DNA of 64,000 bases from Bacillus sp. FJAT-22090 (GCF_001278755.1 NZ_CP012601.1:1674001-1738000), one strand, 5' to 3'; counted from the first letter of the stretch, positions 18,579-28,341 are shown. Numbers and translations are program-made. Notes: generated by a model not told the origin, from the sequence alone.

Positions 18579-18663
18579 ATTTGACATCCTCTCAAGCTAA
18601 TTTTTTCTATATCTATAGTTTAGACAACAATCTTTGCATTATCAATGGTTTCTTAATGATTGA

Positions 18664-18897
18664 TTAATTCAGAAATTTTCCTTTTTTAGCTTGTTGCACC
18701 TTAAGTGGTGTCACATCATTACCTGCGGGATCCACAATTTTCACACTTTCAATTGTATCTCTCATTGTTGCACGAAATGTCTCTAAATATTCTTTTCTTA
18801 ATGAACTTTGTTCTTTTGCTTCCTCAACAGATAATCCAGAAGACTTTGATTTTCTAGATAGTTCACCAATTCTTGCTAGTTTTTCCTTACTAAGCAT
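18664..18897 (-). CDS. ynzC: YnzC family protein (DUF896)
   Basis: A 77-residue protein, exactly the length of B. subtilis YnzC. It has an N-terminal helical hairpin (LSKEKLARIGELSRKSK) and the conserved DPAGNDVTP motif. It is the third gene of the SOS-controlled yneA operon; the molecular role is unclear. The start at 18897 has AAGGGTGAT upstream; a GTG at 18906 is the alternative. Confidence 0.9.
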   Translation of the reverse strand: MLSKEKLARIGELSRKSKSSGLSVEEAKEQSSLRKEYLETFRATMRDTIESVKIVDPAGNDVTPLKVQQAKKGKFLN

Positions 18898-18962
18898 AAC
18901 AATCACCCTTTATATTTTATTCTTATATAAAGGTAAGGAAAAAACACACAGAGTGCAAGCCT

Positions 18963-19924
<962 letters not shown>

Positions 19925-19942
19925 TTAAATTACCCCTTTTAT

Positions 19943-20047
19943 AGAATGTTTGTTCGGCATGTATGTTCTTATATTAAAACGAACACATGTTTTTGTCAAC
20001 AACTTTTAGAACCTATGTTTGCATTTCATTATATAGGCTGATATACT
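19943..20047. promoter_or_regulatory. yneA-lexA control region with three LexA boxes and the lexA promoter
   Basis: Three matches to the Bacillus LexA box CGAAC-N4-GTTCG: 19943-19956 (AGAAT-GTTT-GTTCG), 19980-19993 (CGAAC-ACAT-GTTTT) and 20008-20021 (AGAAC-CTAT-GTTTG). A lexA promoter can be read as TTGCAT at 20019-20024, a 17-bp spacer and TATACT at 20042-20047. The third box overlaps its -35. This explains autorepression of lexA and joint SOS control of yneA. Confidence 0.85.
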
Positions 20048-20091
20048 ATAAATAAGAAAAAACAGTTCTATAATAAAAAGAGGTGAAGGTA

Positions 20092-20712
20092 TTGAAGAAA
20101 GCATCTAAACGACAAGAAGATATATTAGCATTCATAAAAGAAGAAGTGCGAAAAAAAGGATATCCACCTTCCGTACGTGAAATAGGTGAAGCGGTTGGAC
20201 TCGCTTCTAGCTCTACAGTACACGGTCATTTAGCAAGATTAGAAAGCAAAGGATTGATAAGAAGAGATCCTACAAAACCTCGTGCCATCGAAATTCTTGA
20301 TGGTACAAGCGCTACTATAGAAAGACAAGGTGTTGTTCATGTACCGTTAGTTGGTAAAGTAACAGCGGGACTTCCAATAACAGCAATTGAAAATGTTGAA
20401 GAATTCTTCCCTCTTCCTGAAACGTTTGGTACATCTGACGATCATTTGTTTATGCTTGAAATTATGGGTGACAGTATGATTGAAGCAGGCATATTAAATG
20501 GAGATTATGTTGTAGTAAAACAACAACAATCTGCTAACAATGGTGAAATTGTAGTTGCAATGACAGAGGACGATGAAGCAACTGTAAAACGTTTTTTCAA
20601 AGAAAAATCTTTTTTCAGGTTACAACCTGAAAACTCCTCAATGGATCCAATTATCGTCAACTCAGTAACTATACTAGGAAAAGTTGTAGGTGTTTATCGT
20701 CACATTCAATAG
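20092..20712 (+). CDS. lexA: LexA repressor
   Basis: A 206-residue LexA. N-terminal winged helix with [25 protein letters not shown], cleavage site Ala-Gly in KVTAGLPI, catalytic Ser in GDSMIEAGI and catalytic Lys in TVKRFF. It represses SOS genes and self-cleaves when RecA is activated. I choose the TTG at 20092, with AGAGGTGA upstream, giving nearly the B. subtilis length (205); the GTG at 20083 lies inside that ribosome site. Confidence 0.96.
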   Translation: MKKASKRQEDILAFIKEEVRKKGYPPSVREIGEAVGLASSSTVHGHLARLESKGLIRRDPTKPRAIEILDGTSATIERQGVVHVPLVGKVTAGLPITAIENVEEFFPLPETFGTSDDHLFMLEIMGDSMIEAGILNGDYVVVKQQQSANNGEIVVAMTEDDEATVKRFFKEKSFFRLQPENSSMDPIIVNSVTILGKVVGVYRHIQ

Positions 20713-20725
20713 ATTCATGGTTGAC

Positions 20726-20754
20726 TTGACAGATAGAGTTATAATCCGTATGAT
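20726..20754 (+). promoter_or_regulatory. Consensus-like sigma-A promoter
   Basis: TTGACA at 20726-20731, a 17-bp spacer and TATGAT at 20749-20754. It lies 14 bp after the lexA stop and points into a gene-free stretch with a long hairpin and a terminator. Confidence 0.7.
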
Positions 20755-20760
20755 TACGTA

Positions 20761-20850
20761 GAGCCGATATCATATCTAAACAAAAAGTGGACATTTTTGT
20801 TTAGATCATCGAAAAAACTCCTTGACCTCTTGGTCGAGGGGTTTTTGTCT
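20761..20850 (+). ncRNA. Candidate small RNA of about 90 nt
   Basis: Directly downstream of the promoter at 20726 lies a perfect 13-bp inverted repeat (ATCTAAACAAAAA at 20774-20786, TTTTTGTTTAGAT at 20794-20806, loop GTGGACA). It is followed by a Rho-independent terminator: stem ACTCCTTGACC / GGTCGAGGGGT around 20817-20842, then T's. Promoter, structured body and terminator in 125 bp look like a complete small RNA unit. The terminator must also serve lexA, so the unit may only be lexA's 3' end; no coding frame with a ribosome site is present. Confidence 0.45.
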
Positions 20851-21070
20851 TTTTATAAAGAATATAAGCTTGGATACATAATTCTATTAATATGTGTTTG
20901 TCTATAGTTTTATTCTAGTAAGTACTATTATTTCATTTATAAAGACTTCATCTAAAGGAGTAGTATCTTTCTCAGCGCTATTATTCCTATTCAAAATAGA
21001 TAAATGTATATTTTAAATTTAATAATCATTAATATAACAATAACTAGCAAAGCCAAAATCGCAAGCGATT

Positions 21071-21256
21071 TTATAGGTTTATTGCTTCTTCATTAAAAGG
21101 TACAACTTCTCTAAACGACAGATCTTGTAAAAACTTTAACCAACTCAGAAGCTCTGACTAATGGACTTCTATCGCTACCAAAGTCTATTCCTTTGTTAGC
21201 CTTCCATTCACATGTAATGGATAGGAGAAGGACTAATGTAAGTCTATTAAGTGAAT
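21071..21256 (-). pseudogene. Degenerate coding remnant, unknown
   Basis: On the minus strand an open stretch from about 21256 to 21111 reads ...EWKANKGIDFGSDRSPLVRA.... A shift of frame after it gives FLQDLSFREVVPFNEEAI up to 21071. The composition looks protein-like in both pieces, but there is no start and I do not recognise the family. A minus-strand terminator (21307-21330) lies upstream of it. The rest of 20850-21570 shows no gene. Confidence 0.3.
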
Positions 21257-21306
21257 ATATTTTTCTTTTTTCATTTTTTCTATCAATAATTAGACATAAA
21301 AAAATA

Positions 21307-21330
21307 GTCTCACTCTATTATGAGTGAGAC
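21307..21330 (-). terminator. Minus-strand terminator hairpin
   Basis: GTCTCACTC at 21307-21315 and GAGTGAGAC at 21322-21330 form a perfect 9-bp stem. On the minus strand it is followed by a T-rich run. No minus-strand gene immediately upstream was found, so it is an orphan, perhaps left from a deleted gene. Confidence 0.6.
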
Positions 21331-21573
21331 CATATCTGACAATCTTTTAAGTCAAATATATATGAGAAAAATGAAGGGAGATCACATTTGTTTCTCTATA
21401 TTTATATACCCCAATTTAAAAAGATAAAACTAGATTTTTTCTAAATGTAATTTTCAAAAAATAAAAGGAGTAAAATTAAAAATATAGGGTACATTTAAGT
21501 TAGTTCATATTTCACTTAATACCTAACTCTAAGATTTCTTTACAGAAAAGAGAGCTTGGTGGGAGGTGATTAA

Positions 21574-21765
21574 TTGAAAAAAATCTATGGTATTAAAAGC
21601 TTAGTAGAGTATCTTGATTCAGTAAATTTTCCAATGTCTGAATCAAAAATTAATGATTTAATATTAAAAAAAGAGATACCTCATCAAAAACCTCTTTCCA
21701 CTATGCTTGTTTTTAATCTAGAACATATTGATTGGTGGATTGAAGAACAGCGATTAAAGCCATAG
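21574..21765 (+). CDS. Small excisionase-like DNA-binding protein
   Basis: A 63-residue protein with TTG start and a strong GGGAGGTGATTAA site. Its layout (an ILKKEIPHQKPLSTMLVFNLEHIDWWI stretch, i.e. a helix-turn then a beta-wing and a Trp-rich helix) resembles MerR/excisionase-type single-domain HTH proteins, which read short DNA sites. A GC-rich 8-bp hairpin (21772-21790) follows the stop. No phage genes flank it, so it may be a mobile-element leftover or a small regulator. Confidence 0.55.
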   Translation: MKKIYGIKSLVEYLDSVNFPMSESKINDLILKKEIPHQKPLSTMLVFNLEHIDWWIEEQRLKP

Positions 21766-21771
21766 TACTAC

Positions 21772-21790
21772 GCCCTACATTATGTAGGGC
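21772..21790 (+). terminator. Hairpin after the small HTH gene
   Basis: GCCCTACA-TTA-TGTAGGGC, a perfect 8-bp stem 7 bases after the stop codon. The T-run is weak, so terminator function is only probable. Confidence 0.45.
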
Positions 21791-21877
21791 ACATAACTTT
21801 AATATTTACTATTTCTTTTTCCCTAAAAATAGTTCATAATGAGGGTGTAAAAGAAGCTTTAAAAGGAGAAATGTCTT

Positions 21878-22036
21878 ATGATTTTCATCAAGAATGAGCT
21901 AAATTATTTGTTAGAGGATTATAGAAATTGTGAAAATTCTTCTATTAAAGAACTAATACTACAAGATATTAATCTTTTAAAAGAAGCTTTGGCTATTTTA
22001 CAACAAAATGAACAAGATTCCTATCCTATAAATTAA
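21878..22036 (+). CDS. Small helical protein of 52 residues
   Basis: ATG at 21878 with AAGGAG about 8 bases upstream, reading MIFIKNELNYLLEDYRNC and a second amphipathic helix (IKELILQDINLLKEALAIL), then a stop at 22036. Two helices with regular Leu spacing suggest a small helical hairpin that could bind a partner protein. Unknown function; too short for ordinary gene callers. The stretch 22037-22280 holds no gene that I can see. Confidence 0.5.
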   Translation: MIFIKNELNYLLEDYRNCENSSIKELILQDINLLKEALAILQQNEQDSYPIN

Positions 22037-22280
22037 TACTAACTTATTAAAAACAATACAACCTTAGCATCTTTGATTAAATAATGCTCCATATCTTTCC
22101 TCACAAATAACTCAGAGTTTTTTTATAGATAATTTTAATCCTCTAATATACAACTTCGCAGCATATACATTTATGCAGTAAATAACATACATCTCTTTTC
22201 GATTTAAAGTGTTAGGTGAAAAAATTTTCTACATAATTGTTATAAAGAACTGTTATTTAACATTTTATTTAAAACAAAAA

Positions 22281-22301
22281 AGAGCCCTCCAATAGAGCTC
22301 T
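22281..22301 (-). terminator. Terminator of the RsbR-like gene
   Basis: AGAGCTCTATTGGAGGGCTCT followed by a run of T's on the minus strand, directly after the stop codon at 22309. Confidence 0.75.
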
Positions 22302-22308
22302 GTTATAT

Positions 22309-23139
22309 TTATTTATGTTTTCTCATAGCTTGTTCTATCGTAGAATGTGTATCTATATTGGAAAAGTCTATCCCGAGTTGTACAGTTGTTTGAGCAATAC
22401 TTGGACGTAACCCAGATAGGCTTGATGTAACTCCAATCAACTTTAATGCATCAATCATATGAAATAGTTGCTGTGCAACCATTGTATCCACTACTGGAAC
22501 ACCAGATAAATCAATATACAAATGGCGGATGTGAGAATCAGCACATTGCTTTAACACCTGCTCTAGCATCACCTTTGCCCTGTTCGTATCAATCTCTCCT
22601 ACTAACGGCAATACTGCTGTCTTATTAACCAATTCGATAATTGGTGCACTTAGTTCCATTATCATTTCTTGATGAGCAATTAAACGACTTTCTGTTTGTC
22701 TTATAAATTCATTACTAAATTTTAGTATGACTCCATTAATCGTTTCAATAATTGCACTATGACATGTAAAAATTTGTTTAATTGTAAGTTCTTCTGGATA
22801 CTGTTCAACAAATTCTTCTATTAATTCTAAATATAAGTATTGCTGACGAAAGAATTCCCCGATTATCTCAGTTAAAGGAGTCTTCTGATGCCCTTCATCT
22901 TCTACGACAGTTTCCACAAAATCATCAAAGATTTCTAAGAATTCTTCACTTGGCTCATTAAATAAATAAACAAACTTTTCTTGAAATCTATGATTCTGTT
23001 TTTTAAGCTTATCTATTTCTTCTGGATTTAAGGTACCGTATATTCCTTTTTGATCTTTATTAAGTGTTGCATACCAACGCTCTGTTATTAACCATGTTCT
23101 TTCACGAAGAAAGTCATATAATAATTTATTGCGAATCAT
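22309..23139 (-). CDS. RsbR-type stressosome co-antagonist (STAS domain)
   Basis: A 276-residue protein. The N-terminal 140 residues are helical, as in the globin-like sensor part of RsbR proteins. The C-terminal STAS domain has LPLVGEIDTNRAK, the YIDLSGVPVVDTMVA phosphorylation loop and LSGLRPSIAQT. It closely resembles B. subtilis YqhA (RsbRD). These proteins build the stressosome with RsbS and RsbT and gate sigma-B activation. The Thr in VDTMV matches the RsbT-phosphorylated Thr. AGGAGGAACGG precedes the ATG. It stands alone, without rsbS/rsbT nearby. Confidence 0.88.
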   Translation of the reverse strand: MIRNKLLYDFLRERTWLITERWYATLNKDQKGIYGTLNPEEIDKLKKQNHRFQEKFVYLFNEPSEEFLEIFDDFVETVVEDEGHQKTPLTEIIGEFFRQQYLYLELIEEFVEQYPEELTIKQIFTCHSAIIETINGVILKFSNEFIRQTESRLIAHQEMIMELSAPIIELVNKTAVLPLVGEIDTNRAKVMLEQVLKQCADSHIRHLYIDLSGVPVVDTMVAQQLFHMIDALKLIGVTSSLSGLRPSIAQTTVQLGIDFSNIDTHSTIEQAMRKHK

Positions 23140-23497
23140 TCCGTTCCTCCTACTTTATTATTGCTTTGTACTCAAGTATAGCAAATGCATAAGAGTTTGT
23201 AATAATTTAATAATCTAAAAAAATAAGAGTTTCATCTTTCCAAAAGAACCGCCATCCTATGAATGTGTACTATTAAATTTTGTGCTGTTCCAGTTAATAA
23301 TTAGCTAGCTCCCTACCTTCTCCACTCGCTTCAGTGGAAGCTTATCTTCTATGCTGTATCGATTAGAATTCCAGTAAATAGCTAGTTTTTATCCAAAGGC
23401 AATAATATGGAATAGTTTAATAAAATTAATAAACTTTAAAAGCAGTGCAAGCAATAATTGTTTGCACCGCTTTTCTGTAATGCAGAATAAAAAGTAC
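23140..23497. other. Gene-free stretch with a hairpin
   Basis: No supported coding frame. A hairpin at 23438-23474 (AAAGCAGTGCAA against TTTGCACCGCTTT) has T's on both sides and ends the hydrolase remnant on its right. Confidence 0.5.
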
Positions 23498-23775
23498 TTA
23501 AAAGTCTTCAGATAAAAATTTATCTATGTCTATAATTATATTTTTTAGAACATCTATCGAGTTAATAATATCATCGTTATAGTCTAGGCTATGATTAACA
23601 CCAGAAATTAATTGTGAAGTTAAATTTTTGTTTTGTATCAATCTATCATATAACTCTTCCTTATAAACTTGATCTTTATCCCCAATTATACAAAACCCTT
23701 TGTTTCCAATATTAACTATAGTTTCTAAGACTTCGTCTAAGTTTAATAACGGGGTTAACCAAAAAGGCGTATACG
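23498..23775 (-). pseudogene. Alpha/beta-hydrolase gene, C-terminal half of split gene
   Basis: Minus-strand frame reading TPFWLTPLLNLDEVLETIV, then GFCIIGDKDQVY (expected Asp region) and GVNHSLDYND (expected catalytic His), ending in TAA at 23498. It has no start of its own: the frame runs into foreign DNA at 23775. Its missing front half, with the GKSLGT nucleophile region, is found 14.7 kb away at 38480-38873 in the same orientation. Confidence 0.8.
23771..23775. repeat. GTATA repeat, left junction of the island
   Basis: GTATA at the boundary between the hydrolase C-terminal half and the inserted DNA. The same five bases lie at 38480-38484 at the other boundary, as a target-site duplication would leave. 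Confidence 0.55.
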
Positions 23776-24443
23776 TCTGATTGGCAGCTCTTTACATTGG
23801 TGTGCGGCACATAAATTAAAAGAACTGCCAGCAACACCGGAAGGTTGACAGATTTACGACAGGTGGTCGGCATTTTACCGGATACTTTAATTGGGACACG
23901 GCGTGCTCTATTAGTGAATGGATGGGCAGTGCTCTACGGCGGAGTGAACTGGTGGTGGTAGATGTGAAGCACATGAGGTTCACTAGTGATGGATTAGTAC
24001 TTAACATTGAGCATAGTAAGACCGATCAACAAGGCGCGGGACAAGTCATTGCACTTCCTTATGGAAGCAATCGTTTGACGTGTCCGGTTCGTTCTATGCA
24101 GGAGTGGTTGGAGGTATCGGGAATCACCAGTGGTCCAGTCTTTCGGCGTATGGACCGACATGGAAATCTGTATGAACGCTTAACAGCACAATCGGTACGA
24201 TTGATCGTTAAAAAGAATTGTCAGGAGGCTGGGCTCCATGCTTCTTCTTATGGTGCACATAGTTTGCGAAGTGGTTTTTGTTCTATTGCAGCGAAAGCCG
24301 GAAAAAGTGAACATCAGATTATGCGACAGACCAGACATAAGCAATCAAGTTCTCTTCAAAGATATATCAAACATGGGACTGTTTTTGAGGATAATGCGGT
24401 AGTCGGTGTGAATAATTGTCCAAGAGAAATGTCAGAATGCTAG
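23776..24443 (+). pseudogene. Tyrosine recombinase/integrase, decayed
   Basis: Pieces of one integrase in three frames. An N-terminal piece reads LHWCAAHKLKELPATPE, then a stop near 23845. A middle piece reads VVGILPDTLIGTRRALLVNGW. After a frameshift near 23930, the catalytic part reads ALRRSELVVVDV (Arg I), HSLRSGF (His-x-x-Arg) and LQRYIKHG (Tyr), ending at 24443. The very N-terminus is missing at the island edge and an internal segment is deleted, so the protein cannot be active as such. It resembles XerC/D-type integrases of mobile elements. Confidence 0.82.
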
Positions 24444-24561
24444 ACTCACTGGGGCATCTTACAGAGTATATAGTTTAGGGGGGGCTGGTGCAAAAATATC
24501 AAATTAACCTCTAAAACATGGTCATACTAACACTATTACTTTAAAAAGGGGCGTAATCAGT

Positions 24562-25034
24562 ATGAAAAAGGAATAGTTATTCAAGTGGAAACATTTTCAA
24601 CCGGAGATTATTTTGTTAACAGTGAGATGGTACCTACGGTACAACCTTAGTTTTCGTAACTTGGTGGAAATGATGGAAGAACGGAGCTTGTTGATAGCTC
24701 ATACATTATGCGTTGGGTTCATCAATACGGACCTGAACTAGATACAAGAATACGACCGCATCTGAGACCAACAAATGATTCCTGTAGAGTCGATGAAACA
24801 TACATCAAAGTAAAGGGGCAATGGATGTATCTTTATCGTGCAATCGATTCTGAAGGGAATACCATTGATTTTTATTTAACTGAATCAAGAGATAAGCAAG
24901 CAGCCAAGAGCTTTTTTAAAAAGGCCTTGGCTTGTTCGCACATGTCTAAGCCTCGAGTGATAACAGTAGACAAGAACCCATCTTATCCCATCGCTATCCA
25001 AGAATTAAAAGAAGAAAAGCAGATACCCAAATAA
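24562..25034 (+). pseudogene. IS6-family transposase, decayed
   Basis: Starts at ATG 24562, with a stop codon at codon 5 (TAG), then FKWKHFQPEIILLTVRWYLR typical of IS6/IS257-type transposases. A frameshift near 24700 follows, then MRWVHQYGPEL, the DDE region VDETYIKVKG with catalytic Asp, and VTVDKNPSYP with the second Asp position. The C-terminal third is missing after 25034. No terminal repeats were found. Confidence 0.85.
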
Positions 25035-25035
25035 C

Positions 25036-25271
25036 GAAACATCTATCAAATCTCCACTTGGTTTTATTAAATCTAAATTAAAAAATGCATCAAATCTGCA
25101 TGCTAAAGGGGAAAAAGTTAGTTTTGGTGAACTGGAATTAACAGAAGGACGAAAAGAAATGATTCCTGAATGTTTGGGAAAAAAGATGATCCAAAAGAAG
25201 TGAAAAATCCAAATATCGAAGAAGAACGAAAAAAATTATTAGAAGAACTGAAAGTGCTTAAGGAAAAGTAA
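25036..25271 (+). pseudogene. Coding remnant of unknown family
   Basis: A lysine-rich plus-strand frame (SPLGFIKSKLKNASNLHAKG, GELELTEGRKEM) is broken by one frameshift near 25180. It continues as KEVKNPNIEEERKKLLEELK and ends in TAA at 25271. No start; the front was lost when the IS6 copy arrived. The C-terminal helix looks like a coiled-coil. Family not recognised. Confidence 0.4.
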
Positions 25272-25331
25272 ATAGAAGTGAGAAAATATTCTTTAATCAC
25301 GTCCTACAAGAAACTAATTAAAACCTATAAC

Positions 25332-25366
25332 AAAGCGCCGATGTCAAAACACGTGGGCGCTTTTTG
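25332..25366 (+). terminator. Plus-strand terminator
   Basis: AAAGCGCC and GGGCGCTTT arms around a 15-base loop, with T's after the right arm. It ends the transcript of the remnant at 25036-25271. Confidence 0.7.
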
Positions 25367-25510
25367 AGGCTTACAAATATAATTTTGTGAAATACTCATA
25401 AATAATAATTCGCATGCTTAAAATGGAAGGAGGAGTATTATTGTAATTGAATTAAATCAATATAATTATTATGAGTTCATTATTATGACACTTGAAAGGT
25501 GGAATTTTTT

Positions 25511-25852
25511 ATGTTCAAAATGAATGGTAAAGAAGCTTATGAAGCACATAATCGAACTGAGTTATTAGCAGGTTTAGAGGCAAAATCTGAATATATCATT
25601 ATTAAAGGAGACTATTATAAAGAAGTAAGAAAGATTATGGATATTCATATTCCAGAGAACGAAAGTATAGGAGTGGCATTAGGAAGTGCAGGTATGTTAT
25701 CAATTCTTAATTATGCAATAGATGCAGTAAGAAATTCATTCAGTAAAGCAGATAAAATAGATAAAAAAATAGATAAAAAGTTAAATGTATACAAAATTAA
25801 AAATATTACAGACGATGGTTTATTATTGAGCTTAAAACAGTTAGATTATTAG
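25511..25852 (+). CDS. Hypothetical protein of 113 residues
   Basis: Starts at ATG 25511 with AAAGGTGG about 9 bases upstream. The protein has an N-terminal MNGKEAYEAHNRTELL segment, a hydrophobic stretch (IGVALGSAGMLSILNYAI, residues about 57-75) that may touch the membrane, then a Lys/Asp-rich linker (KADKIDKKIDKK) and a C-terminal beta part. I do not recognise a family. It lies between mobile-element remnants in the island and could be cargo; a link with the lanthipeptide genes is not shown. Confidence 0.6.
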   Translation: MFKMNGKEAYEAHNRTELLAGLEAKSEYIIIKGDYYKEVRKIMDIHIPENESIGVALGSAGMLSILNYAIDAVRNSFSKADKIDKKIDKKLNVYKIKNITDDGLLLSLKQLDY

Positions 25853-25927
25853 AAATTACATTTATAGAACTATTGTAAGCGTCAAAAAATGCCCACCTAG
25901 TGTTTTAGGTGGGCATTGGCGTATTCA

Positions 25928-27500
25928 CTATTTAACTTTAATAGGGATGCAACAGTCCTTTGGAATGGTCTTTGACCACGGAAGGAACTGATCAAGTGCT
26001 TCCTGATCATCTAAGTCAATTTGTGGTAAGCGTTCAAAGAGATAGGTTGTAAAATAGTTCAATGGATTTAGTTGATTCTCTTTAGCCGTTTCGACAATGC
26101 TGTAGATGATGGCACTGGCAGTTGCTCCCTTCATTGATTGGGCAAACAGCCATGCTTTTCTACCCATCACGAATAGTTTAATGGAGCGCTCTGCTCTGTT
26201 ATTGTCGAGTTCAAGTTCATAAAGGCAATGAGCTTTGGCCATTGGTTTAAACTGTAATTGATGGCGTCACCTAATTTACTTTTGGGCGGAACTTGAGGAC
26301 GTTTGGATTTTAGCCACGCTAAATAAGCATCCAACACTGGTTGACTGCGTTTTTGAGGTTCTTCTTTCCGTTGTTCTGGACTACAATTTTCAAATTCCTT
26401 TTCTATCTGTTTTTCAATTTTATATAACAGCGAACAGAATTGAAGACCTTCAGCCGCAAGAGTCGTAGACTTGTCTACATTGGCAGGTAAAGATTTGAGA
26501 GTTTCGTCATATTTTCTCCTAGCATGCGCCCAGCAACCAACCAACTCCACGTCCTTTAAATCATGGTATCCCGCATAACCATCGACATGAAGATATCCCG
26601 CAAATCCTTTAAGAAATGCCTTCGGACGTTTACTGTGGCGCGAAGTTTGATAGTCATATAGGACAATCGGTGCTACATCGTAACTAGATCGGTACAACCA
26701 CATATAGGACTTGGAATTTGCCGCTTTTCCGGATTCTGCTAAAACTTGTACGGTTGTTTCGTCTGCCTGCAGACGGTCAAGTTGTAGTAGTAAATCGTGC
26801 AAGCGATTGTAAATCGGTGAGAGCCACCTCGTAGCACCATATATTACCCAGTTGGCAATCGTTTGGCGTGATAGAAAGACACCAAGCCGTTTCGGTACAA
26901 CGGCATCCCTTCTACGTATTTTTGATTCATTATATATGCCATTGAAGAAGGTGAAGCGAGACTTTTTGGAAAGACTGCCGCAGGCATTTTCGCTGTGATA
27001 ATCGGTGTTTCTGTTCCTGTCTGCTCACATTGACGGCAGCTGTAAATATGTTGAACATGTTCAACGACTGTCACTTGAGCGGGAACAATTTTTAATTCGC
27101 GTCTCGTTTGAGTGCTCATTTCGTGAACTACTTCGCCGCAACACAAACAGACCTGCTCTTTATCAGGTAAACGATAATGGATCGTTTCCGTAGGCAAGTT
27201 TTCAAGTTTCGCATCCCGTTGTCCGATATACTTTTTTCGTTGGTAAGTAACTGATTCAAGTGTGGGTTCTTCGACCTTTTCATCCACTGATATTTCAGCT
27301 TCAATATAAAGGAGAAGTTCGAGTTGATTTGGATTCGATTTTTCACTGGAAGCCCCAAATTTCTTTTGTTGGCTAAGTCGGAACTGTTCTTCCCACCATT
27401 TAATTTTTGCCTCTAGGACTTCTTTTTGTTTTTCTAAATCCGCATTTTTCGCTGCGAGTTCCTCAATTGTTTCTTGTAGTTGAGTCGTATTTTTTCCCAT
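25928..27500 (-). pseudogene. tnpC: IS66 transposase TnpC, two frameshifts
   Basis: From 27500: N-terminal coiled-coil, the [10 protein letters not shown] signature, and a zinc-binding block with CLCCGE and CRQCE. The frame breaks near 26870 after EGMPLYR, continues with the catalytic region [11 protein letters not shown], then shifts again near 26240. It ends with [20 protein letters not shown] and a C-terminal tail at 25928. Joined, the pieces match a complete IS66 transposase of about 520 residues. It is inactive unless the shifts are suppressed. Confidence 0.88.
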
Positions 27501-27547
27501 GAGAATATAGTACCATAAAGAGAGAATACATGGGGTGTCAGTTCTCT

Positions 27548-27880
27548 CTAAATGATAAATTTTGCATCAATTTTTGGAAGTCCATCGAGTAACCAATTTA
27601 ATTGACGTTGGCTAATTTTTAATGGACTTGCTGTTTGCGATTCAGACCAATGGAACAGCCCTTCATCTAAACGGCGATAGTATAGCCAAAATCCGTTTTG
27701 ATCCCAGTCTAAGATTTTTAATTTATCCCGCTTCCGATTGCAGAACACAAAGAGATTCGATGAAAAAGGATCTAGTTGAAAACTCAATTGAAATATTGCT
27801 GCTAGTCCATCAACAGACTTGCGCAAATACGTTGGACCACAAGCCAAGTAAACCTGATCAATCGGGGCTTTACTTAACAT
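27548..27880 (-). CDS. tnpB: IS66 accessory protein TnpB
   Basis: A 110-residue IS66 Orf2 protein, apparently intact. It has the family pattern [19 protein letters not shown] and [24 protein letters not shown]. It is needed with TnpA for IS66 transposition, with unknown biochemical role. I start at ATG 27880, overlapping the end of tnpA by 11 bases as usual in IS66; a TTG at 27898 is the alternative. Confidence 0.9.
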   Translation of the reverse strand: MLSKAPIDQVYLACGPTYLRKSVDGLAAIFQLSFQLDPFSSNLFVFCNRKRDKLKILDWDQNGFWLYYRRLDEGLFHWSESQTASPLKISQRQLNWLLDGLPKIDAKFII

Positions 27881-28213
27881 GCTGTAGCAGGATTTCAATC
27901 ACTTCTTGGAGAAGTGCTCGATTAAAATCTTCTTGAATCTCAATAGACACGTAGTCTATATGGATGCGAAGAGATGAGTTTGAATCGCAGTGTGAGCTAG
28001 ATTGACTTAGCGCCATCCATTGTGCTGTAGGTTGTGCATCGAAATTTGATTCTGAAGCAAGTCTTTTCATCCATTGATACATGCTTTGAAGACCAATTGG
28101 CAACAACGGATCGATGCCTTCAAGGCAAGTGGAGAAACCAGTTGTGAAAGCTTGGTGTCGCCACAACCAAATTGGTCTTGTTGCCATAGTTGTTTTCGTT
28201 CCTCTGTTGACAT
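27870..28213 (-). pseudogene. tnpA: IS66 TnpA-like gene, probably frameshifted
   Basis: ATG at 28213 reads MSTEERKQLW, then the frame must shift near 28187 to reach YQWMKRLASES and the conserved tail IEIQEDFNRALLQEVIEILL. The C-terminal part agrees with IS66 Orf1; the middle is poorly conserved, so the exact lesion is uncertain. Confidence 0.65.
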
Positions 28214-28341
28214 GGAAAAATAAAACCTCCTAACATTGATGTTATTGTGATTATCACAAAACTTCGGAGATGTTAGAAGGTGTGGAATTATTTGACGCTT
28301 ACCGTTGTTATCGGTCCATTTAATGCCGAAGCGACAATATA

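Larger units (their letters stand above)
25875..28302. mobile_element. IS66-family insertion sequence
   Basis: Terminal inverted repeats begin GTAAGCGTCAAA on both ends: 25875 rightwards and 28302 leftwards, with about 20 of 23 matching bases. Inside, on the minus strand, are the three IS66 genes tnpA, tnpB and a broken tnpC. A terminator-like hairpin (GCCCACCTA / TTAGGTGGGC) sits just inside the left end. The 8-bp flanks (GAACTATT, CGTTGTTA) differ, so the usual duplication is absent. Confidence 0.88.

Noticed and set aside
21055-21073. AAAATCGC/GCGATTTT hairpin as a terminator
   Set aside because: The 8-bp stem has only two loop bases and no convincing T-run on either strand.
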